This document shows positions 57,103 to 64,000 of a stretch of DNA of 64,000 bases, in pieces. Source of the DNA: Gemmatales bacterium (GTDB taxonomy: Bacteria > Planctomycetota > Planctomycetia > Gemmatales > Gemmataceae); contig BPJP01000013.1 in the NCBI GenBank assembly GCA_026004675.1, forward strand, positions 1-64,000. The letters run 5' to 3'. The notes below the pieces were generated by a model that was not told where the DNA came from, did not search any database, and saw only the letters and a program-made list of their open reading frames with translations. Positions within the stretch are counted from its first letter, which is position 1. Every line of letters begins with the position of its first letter. The translations under genes and the position numbers were made by a program.

Positions 57103-58350
57103 ATGCCACTGTATCGATTCGAAGCGATGGATACCTCCGGCTCGGAGGTCAAGGATACGATCGAAGCGCCCAACGAAGAAGAAGCCCAACTCCGCATCAA
57201 ACAAATGGGCTATTTCGTCACCAAGATCAGCGAGCAGAGCGGAGGGAAGAAGCCGCAAAGACCGCGGCAAACAGGGACAGAATCGCAAGCGGCAAAAAAC
57301 CATGACCATCGGCGGCGTGTCGAACAAGCAACTATGCACTTTTACGCGCCAGTTCTCGACACTGCAAGACGCCGGTCTGCCCGTCCTCCGCAGCTTGAAG
57401 ATTCTCGAAGGCCAATGCAAACCGGGCGTGCTGAAAAACTCTCTCATCGACGTCCGTCGACGACGTCGAATCCGGCTCCAGTCTGAGCGAAGCCTTTGGC
57501 AAACATCCCAAATGTTTCGACCGCCTCTACGTCAACATGGTCAAGGCGGGCGAAGCCGGCGGGCGCCCTCGAAGTCATCCTCCAGCGCCTCGCCGACTTC
57601 AAGGAAAAAGCCCAGTCTCTTAAACGCCGGATCACCGGTGCCATGGTCTACCCAACCGTCGTCATCACCGTCGCCGTGCTGATCCTCACCTTCATCATGG
57701 TGTTCATCATCCCCAAGTTTCAAAAAATCTTCGACGAATTCGAAATGAAACTGCCCTGGGCGACGCAAGTCCTCATGGATGTCGCTGACTGGTTCGTCAA
57801 TTACTGGTATCTGATCCCTCTCTTTCCGGTCGTTTTCTTCGTGTTGATCAAACTGATTCGGCTGCACAAGACCGGTGCCTATTGCATCGACTGGATCACG
57901 TTGCAAATCCCCATCCTGGGCGGCATCGTCGAAAAAACCATCGTCGCCCGCACCACGCGAACGCTGGCCACGCTGATCAGTTCCGGCGTGCCGATCCTCG
58001 AAAGCCTGAGCATCGTCCGGGAAACTTGCAACAACATGGTCTTCGAACGCTGCTACCAGCGCGTTTACGAATCCATCCGCGAAGGCGACACCATCGCCCA
58101 GCCAATGCGGGAAAGCAAACTGGTCGACGACATGGTCGTCAACATGATCGATGTCGGCGAGGAAACCGGCGACCTCGACACCATGCTGACCAAGATCGCC
58201 GACGTTTACGAAGAAGAGGTCGACGTGCTGGTCGAGTCGCTGATCAGCATTCTGGAACCGTTGATGATCGTGGTCCTGGGCTTGATCATCGGTTCGATCG
58301 TCATCGCTTTGTTTTTGCCGATGATCAAACTTCTGGAAGGGGCTGAGTAA
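57103..58350 (+). CDS. Type IV pilus/type II secretion inner-membrane platform PilC/GspF (three frameshifts)
   Basis: Polytopic inner-membrane platform protein of about 414 residues if three single extra bases are removed. It begins PLYRFEAMDTSGSEVKDTIE, the PilC start. The conserved block TMTIGGVSNKQLCTFTRQF, STLQDAGLPVLRSLKILEGQ lies in a second frame after a shift within about 57245-57300. VDDVESGSSLSEAFGKHP appears after a shift near 57453. GALEVILQRLADFKEKAQSL returns to the original frame after a shift near 57562 (GGCGGGCGCC, one G too many). The rest is intact with membrane helices (YPTVVITVAVLILTFIMVFI; YLIPLFPVVFFVLIK; IVVLGLIIGSIVIALFLPMI). Three +1 changes restore the frame. Error is likelier than decay. 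Confidence 0.85.
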
Positions 58351-58423
58351 AGCCGGCTAGAGACCGGCCACTGAAAGGCTAACAGGAGCCAAAAGACCGG
58401 CTTTGTACATGGGAGGCACCACA

Positions 58424-59194
58424 ATGACATTTCGCCGGAATTGCACCAGGAGAGACAGGGGGAAAGCTCTCGCCCCGACTCGCCGAGCCGCCTTCACGTT
58501 GATCGAGTTGCTGGTCGTCATCGCCATTATCGCGGTGCTCGCCGGCCTCACCATGTCGGGTGTGATGCGCGTGTACGCCACCTTGGACGAGGCCAACAAC
58601 CGCAACGGCATCACCCAGCTGGACGTTGCCCTCAAACAACTCGTCATGAAGTACGGTCCGCCGCCGGACATGATGCGGCTGGGCGAAAGGGAAGGGGATT
58701 GCGATCCAGTCACGAGGAATTATTTAGCGAAAATGTTCCCCAATATCACGCGCAACGGCATTTGGCAAAGCGGCATTGATTGGAATCGCAATGGCGCAAT
58801 CGATGGTCCAGTCACTCTCAACGACGGGCAAACCTTGTTCTTTCTCCTCGCCGGCTTTCAAAATCAGGGCTTCGTCTTCAAGACCAACAATCCCGTCGCC
58901 GGCACAGGTGCCGTGCCTGAATGGAAAGACAGTCAAATCGACCGTTCCAGCCCCTACTGGCGCTACACGGACATCTATGGAACGCCGATTCGCTTTGTCA
59001 GTTCGCTGAGTTACAGCCCTGCAAAAGGGGCATACTATTCGGCGACGGGCGTGCCGTTTAACCCGAAGACGTTTCAGATCATTTCGGCGGGAAGAGATCG
59101 GCAATTCGGTCCCGGAGGTCCAGTGCCAACGTCTGGTCCGGGAGCGGATAACCAGACCAACTTCACGCCGGGACTTTTGAGGGGTGCCCGATGA
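58424..59194 (+). CDS. Prepilin-type pseudopilin (GspG/PilA-like), 1
   Basis: A 256-residue pseudopilin. The leader is basic (TFRRNCTRRDRGK) and the class III signal reads RRAAFTLIELLVVIAIIAVL, with Ala rather than Gly before the cleaved Phe and Glu at position 5. A polar ectodomain follows, with WRYTDIYGTPIRF and a C-terminal PFNPKTFQIISAGRDRQFG, the calcium-site-like SAGRDxxFG seen in GspG-type proteins. ATG 58424 is selected by GGGAGG 8 bases upstream. It starts the minor/major pilin gene run after pilC. Confidence 0.88.
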   Translation: MTFRRNCTRRDRGKALAPTRRAAFTLIELLVVIAIIAVLAGLTMSGVMRVYATLDEANNRNGITQLDVALKQLVMKYGPPPDMMRLGEREGDCDPVTRNYLAKMFPNITRNGIWQSGIDWNRNGAIDGPVTLNDGQTLFFLLAGFQNQGFVFKTNNPVAGTGAVPEWKDSQIDRSSPYWRYTDIYGTPIRFVSSLSYSPAKGAYYSATGVPFNPKTFQIISAGRDRQFGPGGPVPTSGPGADNQTNFTPGLLRGAR

Positions 59195-59264
59195 ACCTTT
59201 CCGCGGGAGACTTCGCGATGAGGTTCGATTTAGCGCAACAAGGAACTTGAACAGGAACGCCATC

Positions 59265-60098
59265 ATGTACCTGACGTATTCCGAGAAAAGGCACGGGTTC
59301 ACTTTGATCGAACTACTGGTGGTGATTGCCATCATGGCAGCAGTGGCGGCCCTGACCTTCGGCGCTGCCCAGCGCGTCATCTCCGCCCAAAAATATTCGG
59401 CCACAGAGACTACCATCCGCAAATTGAATCGTCTTTTGATTCAAGCGACGAAACGGGTCGTGGACGACGCCCGCGACGAGGCCATCCCGGATTGGGTCAG
59501 GAAGGAAGCTGGCAATAACCCCGACCGAGCGCGCGTTCTCTGGGTCAAATACCGGGTCAAACAGGAGTTTCCGGAGAACTTTAGCGAGGCCCTCAACCCG
59601 GTTCCACTCGGACCTGACCCTGCTTACCAGACATACCTGACCGGCGTCAGCATCACCAACTCGGCTGATGAATCGTCGGCTTGCCTGTTGATGGCCTTGA
59701 CGGCGAAAAACCGCCGAGGGGGAGAAGCGAACGCCGACCTCCTCAACTCGATCGAAAGTTTCATCGTCGATGCCAATGGCGTCAAAGCCGTTTTTGATGC
59801 CTGGGGAAATCCACTCTATTTCTTCCGTTGGCCCTATGGCAATGACGACCTCGACCGGTCCTACACGGCGACCGGCCCATCAAGGGATCCGCTCGACCCG
59901 ACCGGTTCGCTTCAGGCGCCCAACTGGAATCGCAATGCGTTCACAGGGAGATGCCATCCCATCGTCAATCGCTACTTTGTGCCGGTCATCGTTTCCGCCG
60001 GGCCGGACGGGAAACTAGGGCTGGCGCCGGGTTCGATGGCTGTGACCGACCCGATCGCGGCTGCCGACAACCTGTATAGCTATCAGCTTTTGGAGTGA
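59265..60098 (+). CDS. Prepilin-type pseudopilin (GspG-like), 2
   Basis: A 277-residue pseudopilin. The signal KRHGFTLIELLVVIAIMAAV has canonical Gly before the cleavage and Glu5. A helical section follows (TIRKLNRLLIQATKRVVDD), then FDAWGNPLYFFRWPYGN and VIVSAGPDGKLGLAPG, again the SAGPDGxLG calcium-loop pattern of GspG-type pilins. ATG 59265 has AGGAA upstream. It lies 70 bases after the previous pilin gene and 28 before the next. Confidence 0.9.
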   Translation: MYLTYSEKRHGFTLIELLVVIAIMAAVAALTFGAAQRVISAQKYSATETTIRKLNRLLIQATKRVVDDARDEAIPDWVRKEAGNNPDRARVLWVKYRVKQEFPENFSEALNPVPLGPDPAYQTYLTGVSITNSADESSACLLMALTAKNRRGGEANADLLNSIESFIVDANGVKAVFDAWGNPLYFFRWPYGNDDLDRSYTATGPSRDPLDPTGSLQAPNWNRNAFTGRCHPIVNRYFVPVIVSAGPDGKLGLAPGSMAVTDPIAAADNLYSYQLLE

Positions 60099-60126
60099 TC
60101 CGAGACGGAAAGAAACGAGCAGAACC

Positions 60127-61071
60127 ATGAACAAGCGACCTGCAAACGTTGGTCCGACGTCAAGACACGATCGTGTCGGTTTTACGCTCATAGAAATGCT
60201 CGTGGTTCTGGGCATTTTTCTGGCGCTGTCCGGCATGATGTTCTACCTCGCCAGTGTGGTGCGGAATAAGGACAAAGCCACGCAAGGTGCGTCGGAACTG
60301 CAAAGCTGGTTGAAGATCGCTCAAATGTGGGCCTTGCGCGACCAGCGGGCGACGGGATTGCGTCTGATTCTCGATCCCGGTCGACAATATGTCACGCAAT
60401 GCGTCTATATCGCCCAGCCGGACCCGTATGTGGGGGCACCCGGCGCCACCCTGACAACGACGCAGGTTAGCCCGACGTTGGTTACAGTGACAGGCAGCGG
60501 TATCGATTTTTCCGGTGGCTTTGGCGGTTCTCCTTCGCCGCAATGGCCAGTGCAGACAGGCGATTACCTTGAACTGGGTAGCGGTGCTACTGCCAGGCTA
60601 TATCGGTTAACACCTGTCAGCCCGACGCAGTTGCAGATTCAGATCGACCCTGCCGAACCGTGGACCGACTTTACGACCAGCGATTTCCGCATCATCCGCC
60701 GGCCTCGACCAAGGCAAGGGGAACCAGCGCTCAACTTGCCTTACCATGTGGTCGTCGATCTTTCCACCAACGGAACTTTTGGCGGTGGTTTGCCCTTCAA
60801 CGCTGGCACGCCGTATGTCGACATCGTTTTCGGTCCTTCAGGCCGATTGGTTGGTGAAGGTCTGCCTGCATCGGACATCATGCTCTGGGTCCGTGATACG
60901 TCGGAAGACAATGAGCCGGGTCTTGCCGGACCGAATGAATTTCGCCTGTCGCCCATGCTGGTGGTCGTATCGGTGCGAACGGGGATGGTGTCGGTTCAGC
61001 CTGTCAGCCATCCGCCCTACAACGATCCGTACGCCTTGACCAGAGACGGGAGAGCCAGTGGTTCGAATTGA
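60127..61071 (+). CDS. Prepilin-type pseudopilin (GspH-like), 3
   Basis: A 314-residue pseudopilin with signal RVGFTLIEMLVVLGIFLALS (Gly-Phe cleavage, Glu5) and the GspH-like LQSWLKIAQMWALRDQRATG soon after the helix. The beta-rich ectodomain contains RLILDPGRQYVTQ and the late IVFGPSGRLVGEG, which resembles the FxPxG loop of GspH/FimT proteins. The ATG lies 28 bases after the preceding stop. The C-terminus overlaps the ribosome-site region of the next gene's upstream frame without affecting its ATG. Confidence 0.88.
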   Translation: MNKRPANVGPTSRHDRVGFTLIEMLVVLGIFLALSGMMFYLASVVRNKDKATQGASELQSWLKIAQMWALRDQRATGLRLILDPGRQYVTQCVYIAQPDPYVGAPGATLTTTQVSPTLVTVTGSGIDFSGGFGGSPSPQWPVQTGDYLELGSGATARLYRLTPVSPTQLQIQIDPAEPWTDFTTSDFRIIRRPRPRQGEPALNLPYHVVVDLSTNGTFGGGLPFNAGTPYVDIVFGPSGRLVGEGLPASDIMLWVRDTSEDNEPGLAGPNEFRLSPMLVVVSVRTGMVSVQPVSHPPYNDPYALTRDGRASGSN

Positions 61072-61108
61072 CGCCTGGATTGCAAGCCGAAGAAAACGAG
61101 GGTTCGCC

Positions 61109-61984
61109 ATGAACAGGAAAAATCATCCGAGTGGCGTCACGTTGACCGAAGTGCTCGTGTCGATTTTCGTGATGGGCATTGGGCTGATGTCGCTTCTGGT
61201 GCTGTTTCCACTGGGAGCCATGAACATGGCCCAGGCGATCAAGGACGATCGAGCGGCTCATGCGGGCGCGAATGCGGCTGCGATCGCCCGGATCCTCAAC
61301 ATTCGCGATGACGCGATGGTTTTTCCGGCGTATACGAACCCGCCGCCGGGCGCCGCCGCGTTGACGCCGGGCGGCTCGAGCTATCCCGTTTACGTCGATC
61401 CGATCGGCGTTCAAATCAGCGGTGGAGCTCGCCTGGGAGGGATCACACGTGTGAGCCATAGCGCTATCACGACGCCCACCTCCACGAAACGATGGCTGTC
61501 GTTGCCGGATGACATCAACTTTGGGACGAACGGCAGGCCGGCCAATAATCCCCTGGAACGCGAAGTCCGCTATTCCTGGGCCTATCTCTGCCGGCAGGTC
61601 GAGTGGCAAGCGCCTGTCGGCCCAGGGCCGTGGACTTCGCCCCAGGGAGTCGAATTGACCGTCGTTGTGTATGATGGCAGGCCCTGGTTAAGCGATGGAG
61701 GCGTTCCGGCAGGTGAGAGGACCTATGCCGCGACCTTCACCAAAGGCCAAAAAACAGTCACTTTGACGTTTGGCGGCGCGAAACCAAACATCCGAAAAGG
61801 CATGTGGATTCTCGATGCCACACTGAATCCGACCATCAACGGCTACTTCTACCGCATCGCCAGCGCGGAACAAATCGGGCCGACAACGATGCAACTGGTC
61901 CTGACGAAAAACGCTCGCGAAAACGGCAACGTTGGCGTCGTGATGGACTATGTCGTGGAAGTTTTTGAAAAAGGGGCGAACTAA
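61109..61984 (+). CDS. Prepilin-type pseudopilin (GspI/PilV-like), 4
   Basis: A 291-residue minor pseudopilin. The signal is SGVTLTEVLVSIFVMGIGLM, with Gly before Val and Glu5, and the helix TEVLVSIFVMGIGLMSLL is PilV/GspI-like. The exported part is Gly/Pro-rich with TRVSHSAITTP and VVYDGRPWLSDGG. ATG 61109 has a GAGGG site. Assignment to the I/V group rests only on the helix; the ectodomain is not recognisable. Confidence 0.85.
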   Translation: MNRKNHPSGVTLTEVLVSIFVMGIGLMSLLVLFPLGAMNMAQAIKDDRAAHAGANAAAIARILNIRDDAMVFPAYTNPPPGAAALTPGGSSYPVYVDPIGVQISGGARLGGITRVSHSAITTPTSTKRWLSLPDDINFGTNGRPANNPLEREVRYSWAYLCRQVEWQAPVGPGPWTSPQGVELTVVVYDGRPWLSDGGVPAGERTYAATFTKGQKTVTLTFGGAKPNIRKGMWILDATLNPTINGYFYRIASAEQIGPTTMQLVLTKNARENGNVGVVMDYVVEVFEKGAN

Positions 61985-62041
61985 AGAACAGCGTCAGGCG
62001 ATGCTGTCGAGCGGCCGGTTCGAAGCAGTGAGGAACGATCC

Positions 62042-63025
62042 ATGAAACGCAAGGGTTTGACGATCACCGAAATGCTCGTGAGCCTGGCTTTGATTCTCTT
62101 CATCATGGCCATACTCTCGGAAGCTTTCGTTTCTGGGCTGGGATCGTTTCGGCAACTAAGAGCGATCGGCGACATGGACCAGAAACTGCGCGCCGCTGCC
62201 GTCATCCTGCGCAACGATCTCCGCGCCGATCACTTCAACGCACCACCATTGAAACTAAGCACCATCTCCATTTCTCCTCCTCCGACGAATGGCTTTTTCT
62301 GGATTGCCGCGCCACCAGTCGCACCGGATGGAGTCGACAGCGAAGGCATTCCCTCTTATATCGCCAACAACCATGCTCTGCACTTCAGCGTCAATCTTGG
62401 TGCTGGTGAGCACATCGACACGGCCAGGCTGAAGCGGCCCGAAAACTATTTCGTGGCAGTGGTGCCAGGTAATCTTGCTGCCAGGTCGCCTATCCAATTC
62501 CGGGACGGCTCGACCTACCGTTCGCAACACGCGGAAGTCGCCTACTTCCTGCGCCCTAACGGATGGAATGCCAACGGCACCCCGCTTTATGCTCTGTACC
62601 GCAAACAAGCCGTTCTGCTCGAGGAAGAAGACGCCAAGTTTATGAACAGCCTAGGGCTGCCGGGAGGTGCCTGGCCACAATACTTCGATGTGTCCTGCAA
62701 AGATGAAGGCGGCACGCTGCATTTTCACACCATCGAAGACGTAGCCAACCCGAACGAACGGTCCTTAACGTGGCCGACCCCGTTTCGCATTTTCTCCGAA
62801 CGAGGTGAAAACCCGAACCTGCGCGGTGCCGATATTCTCTTGACCGACGTAATCGGGTTTACCGTGCGTGTCTTTCCGGACAAAGGAAGCGATTTCCAGT
62901 TCATCCCCAATTACGACACGGGAAACAGCCCCCCATTTCCGATTCGTGCGATCGAGATCACGTTGAGGGTTTGGGACATGATTACCGAGCAATCGCGGCA
63001 AATAACCATCATTCAAGATATGTAG
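62042..63025 (+). CDS. Prepilin-type pseudopilin (GspJ/PilW-like), 5
   Basis: A 327-residue minor pseudopilin. The short leader MKRKG is followed by LTITEMLVSLALILFIMAIL with Glu at the fifth mature position. The following LRAAAVILRNDLRADHF fits GspJ/PilW, where a conserved helix with an RxDxR-like end follows the hydrophobic part. The ectodomain ends RAIEITLRVWDMITEQSRQI, again like GspJ/PilW (lVRlwd pattern). The ATG has GAGGAA about 8 bases upstream. Confidence 0.87.
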   Translation: MKRKGLTITEMLVSLALILFIMAILSEAFVSGLGSFRQLRAIGDMDQKLRAAAVILRNDLRADHFNAPPLKLSTISISPPPTNGFFWIAAPPVAPDGVDSEGIPSYIANNHALHFSVNLGAGEHIDTARLKRPENYFVAVVPGNLAARSPIQFRDGSTYRSQHAEVAYFLRPNGWNANGTPLYALYRKQAVLLEEEDAKFMNSLGLPGGAWPQYFDVSCKDEGGTLHFHTIEDVANPNERSLTWPTPFRIFSERGENPNLRGADILLTDVIGFTVRVFPDKGSDFQFIPNYDTGNSPPFPIRAIEITLRVWDMITEQSRQITIIQDM

Positions 63026-63101
63026 GAAACGAGGCGCAAGTTGGTTGTGGCATTGGCTTGAACACGAATGCGTTAACGAAGAAACCTTGAGGAGTCCGAT
63101 C

Positions 63102-64000
63102 ATGAACCGGCTTTGTCTTGCACCGCGGCGCGGCGTCATCCTGTTGGTGGTGCTAGCCCTTCTTGCGCTGTTCGCGGTAGTCGGTATCGCTTTCGTGATG
63201 TACGCCCAGTCCAAGGCGGATGCTGCCCGCATATTCCGCGAAGCAGAGACTAAGACCGATTCGCCCACCATGGCAGCAGACATCCCCCCCGACATCTTGC
63301 TAGCGGAATTCCTCCGCCAATTCATTTATGACCTTCCTGATGACCAGCGAGGCTCGCAATCGGCGTTGCGCGGCCATAGCCTGGCCCGAACCATGTTCGG
63401 CTACAACGACGCAGGCAACAACACGGCCGCATTTAACGGCGTTGGTCGGCGTCATGCTGCGTGGTGGGGCGGCCAGGACGAATACAACCTCGTCAACTAC
63501 GTTTATTTCCAGACGGACGGGCAGATGCACGATCCTGAGCGGGAAGGCTGGCGTGCTCCCGGCGGGGCACGCGGCCCGTTCGCTGGCGGCTTCAACCCCT
63601 CGTATACCTATCCGGATTTGAACATGATGTGCCTGGCGGCCGTCGACGCCAACGGCAATGTTTTGATTCCGTCGTATCATCGCAGCTACACAGGCATCGG
63701 CCCGCTTGACCCTGCCAATCCCAACTGGGGCATGGGAGTCAATGATCCGTCGCTCAAATACAAATCACTGCGTTTTCGTCAATTCGAGATGAGTCCGAGC
63801 TTTCCGTTGCCGGGCAACGGCGGCGATGTCAAGAACCTGGTCGGCGGCCCTGGCGGCAACGACAGTGTCTGGCTTTCGCTCGGCTATCCCGTGCAGACCC
63901 TTCCCGATGGCCGAAAGTTCGTGCCCCTCTTCGCTCCTCTCGTGATCGACCTGGATAACCGAATCAACATCAACATTCATGGCAATCACCGCGGCCAAGG
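63102..64000 (+). CDS. GspK/PilX-like pseudopilin or membrane protein (3-prime truncated by window)
   Basis: First 299 codons of a gene that continues beyond the window. MNRLCLAPRRG is followed by VILLVVLALLALFAVVGIAF. The hydrophobic helix lacks the usual Glu5, as in GspK and PilX-type minor pilins, which cap pseudopili. A soluble domain follows with DIPPDILLAEFLRQFI, GHSLARTMFGYND and VIDLDNRINININ. The ATG has GAGGAG upstream. No stop is seen before position 64000. It completes the set of minor pilins in this operon. Confidence 0.78.
   Translation, partial: MNRLCLAPRRGVILLVVLALLALFAVVGIAFVMYAQSKADAARIFREAETKTDSPTMAADIPPDILLAEFLRQFIYDLPDDQRGSQSALRGHSLARTMFGYNDAGNNTAAFNGVGRRHAAWWGGQDEYNLVNYVYFQTDGQMHDPEREGWRAPGGARGPFAGGFNPSYTYPDLNMMCLAAVDANGNVLIPSYHRSYTGIGPLDPANPNWGMGVNDPSLKYKSLRFRQFEMSPSFPLPGNGGDVKNLVGGPGGNDSVWLSLGYPVQTLPDGRKFVPLFAPLVIDLDNRININIHGNHRGQ

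Noticed and set aside
54793..57447. 884-codon minus-strand frame opposite the second PilB gene
   Set aside because: The plus strand encodes Walker A, Asp/His boxes and zinc ribbon of a PilB; the minus frame is a shadow.

Overview
The window looks like chromosomal DNA from a planctomycete, probably of the Gemmata lineage. This rests on content rather than on a marker gene: a DUF1559 protein with a prepilin-like N-terminus and a C-terminal H-X8-DG motif, a Ser/Thr kinase joined to a tubulin-like domain, a bacterial alpha-2-macroglobulin, VIT/VWA and DUF4129/DUF4350-type proteins, and a large pseudopilin cluster. Base composition is moderately GC-rich and there are no phage or insertion-sequence genes. 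I found no rRNA, CRISPR array or transposase.

Layout. 1-7 kb: a kinase/tubulin-like gene running off the left edge, then a FliA-type sigma factor with a clear terminator, an MgtC-like membrane protein, an ABC-2 permease and an unknown protein with a VWA-like segment. 7.5-12.5 kb (minus strand): a small lipoprotein, a DUF1559 protein, a secreted gamma-glutamyltransferase and a MacB-type permease. 12.7-18.8 kb (plus): biotin carboxylase, a LOG-family enzyme and a 1.3-kresidue FtsK/EssC-like ATPase. 18.8-28.8 kb (minus): an SOD, GGDEF and class III aminotransferase run with overlapping stop/start codons, then tilS, a PEP-utilising enzyme of hybrid type, argA and a nucleoside-transporter-like MFS protein. 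At 29.1 kb is a tRNA with anticodon CAU, probably the lysidine-modified Ile tRNA that TilS acts on. 29.4-37.2 kb holds VIT-VWA, a JAMM protease-like protein, a DUF4129/DUF4350-type pair, an HExxH protein and an LptB with a C-terminal extension. 37.2-38.4 kb is gene-poor and carries palindromic repeats and one orphan gene. 38.4-47.4 kb: a giant alpha-2-macroglobulin joined to an anti-sigma-like zinc finger, and a divergent pair of efflux adaptor and outer-membrane factor without a pump. 47.4-51.2 kb: smc. 51.5 kb to the right edge: a type IV pilus/type II secretion-like operon (two PilB/GspE ATPases, PilT, PilC and at least six prepilin-like genes).

A point for anyone using the sequence: four otherwise well-conserved genes (kinase, FtsK-like ATPase, alpha-2-macroglobulin, pilC) are broken by what appear to be six single-base insertions, several in homopolymers. 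No single-base deletions were seen. I read these mainly as base-calling errors and annotate the genes across them; true slippage or decay is the alternative.

The most unusual architectures are the zinc-finger/membrane/alpha-2-macroglobulin fusion with an extra internal pair of membrane segments, the coiled-coil EssC-like ATPase beside a LOG enzyme, the second PilB ATPase with a roughly 250-residue Pro/Gln-rich head, and a family of paired palindromes found at widely separated intergenic loci.
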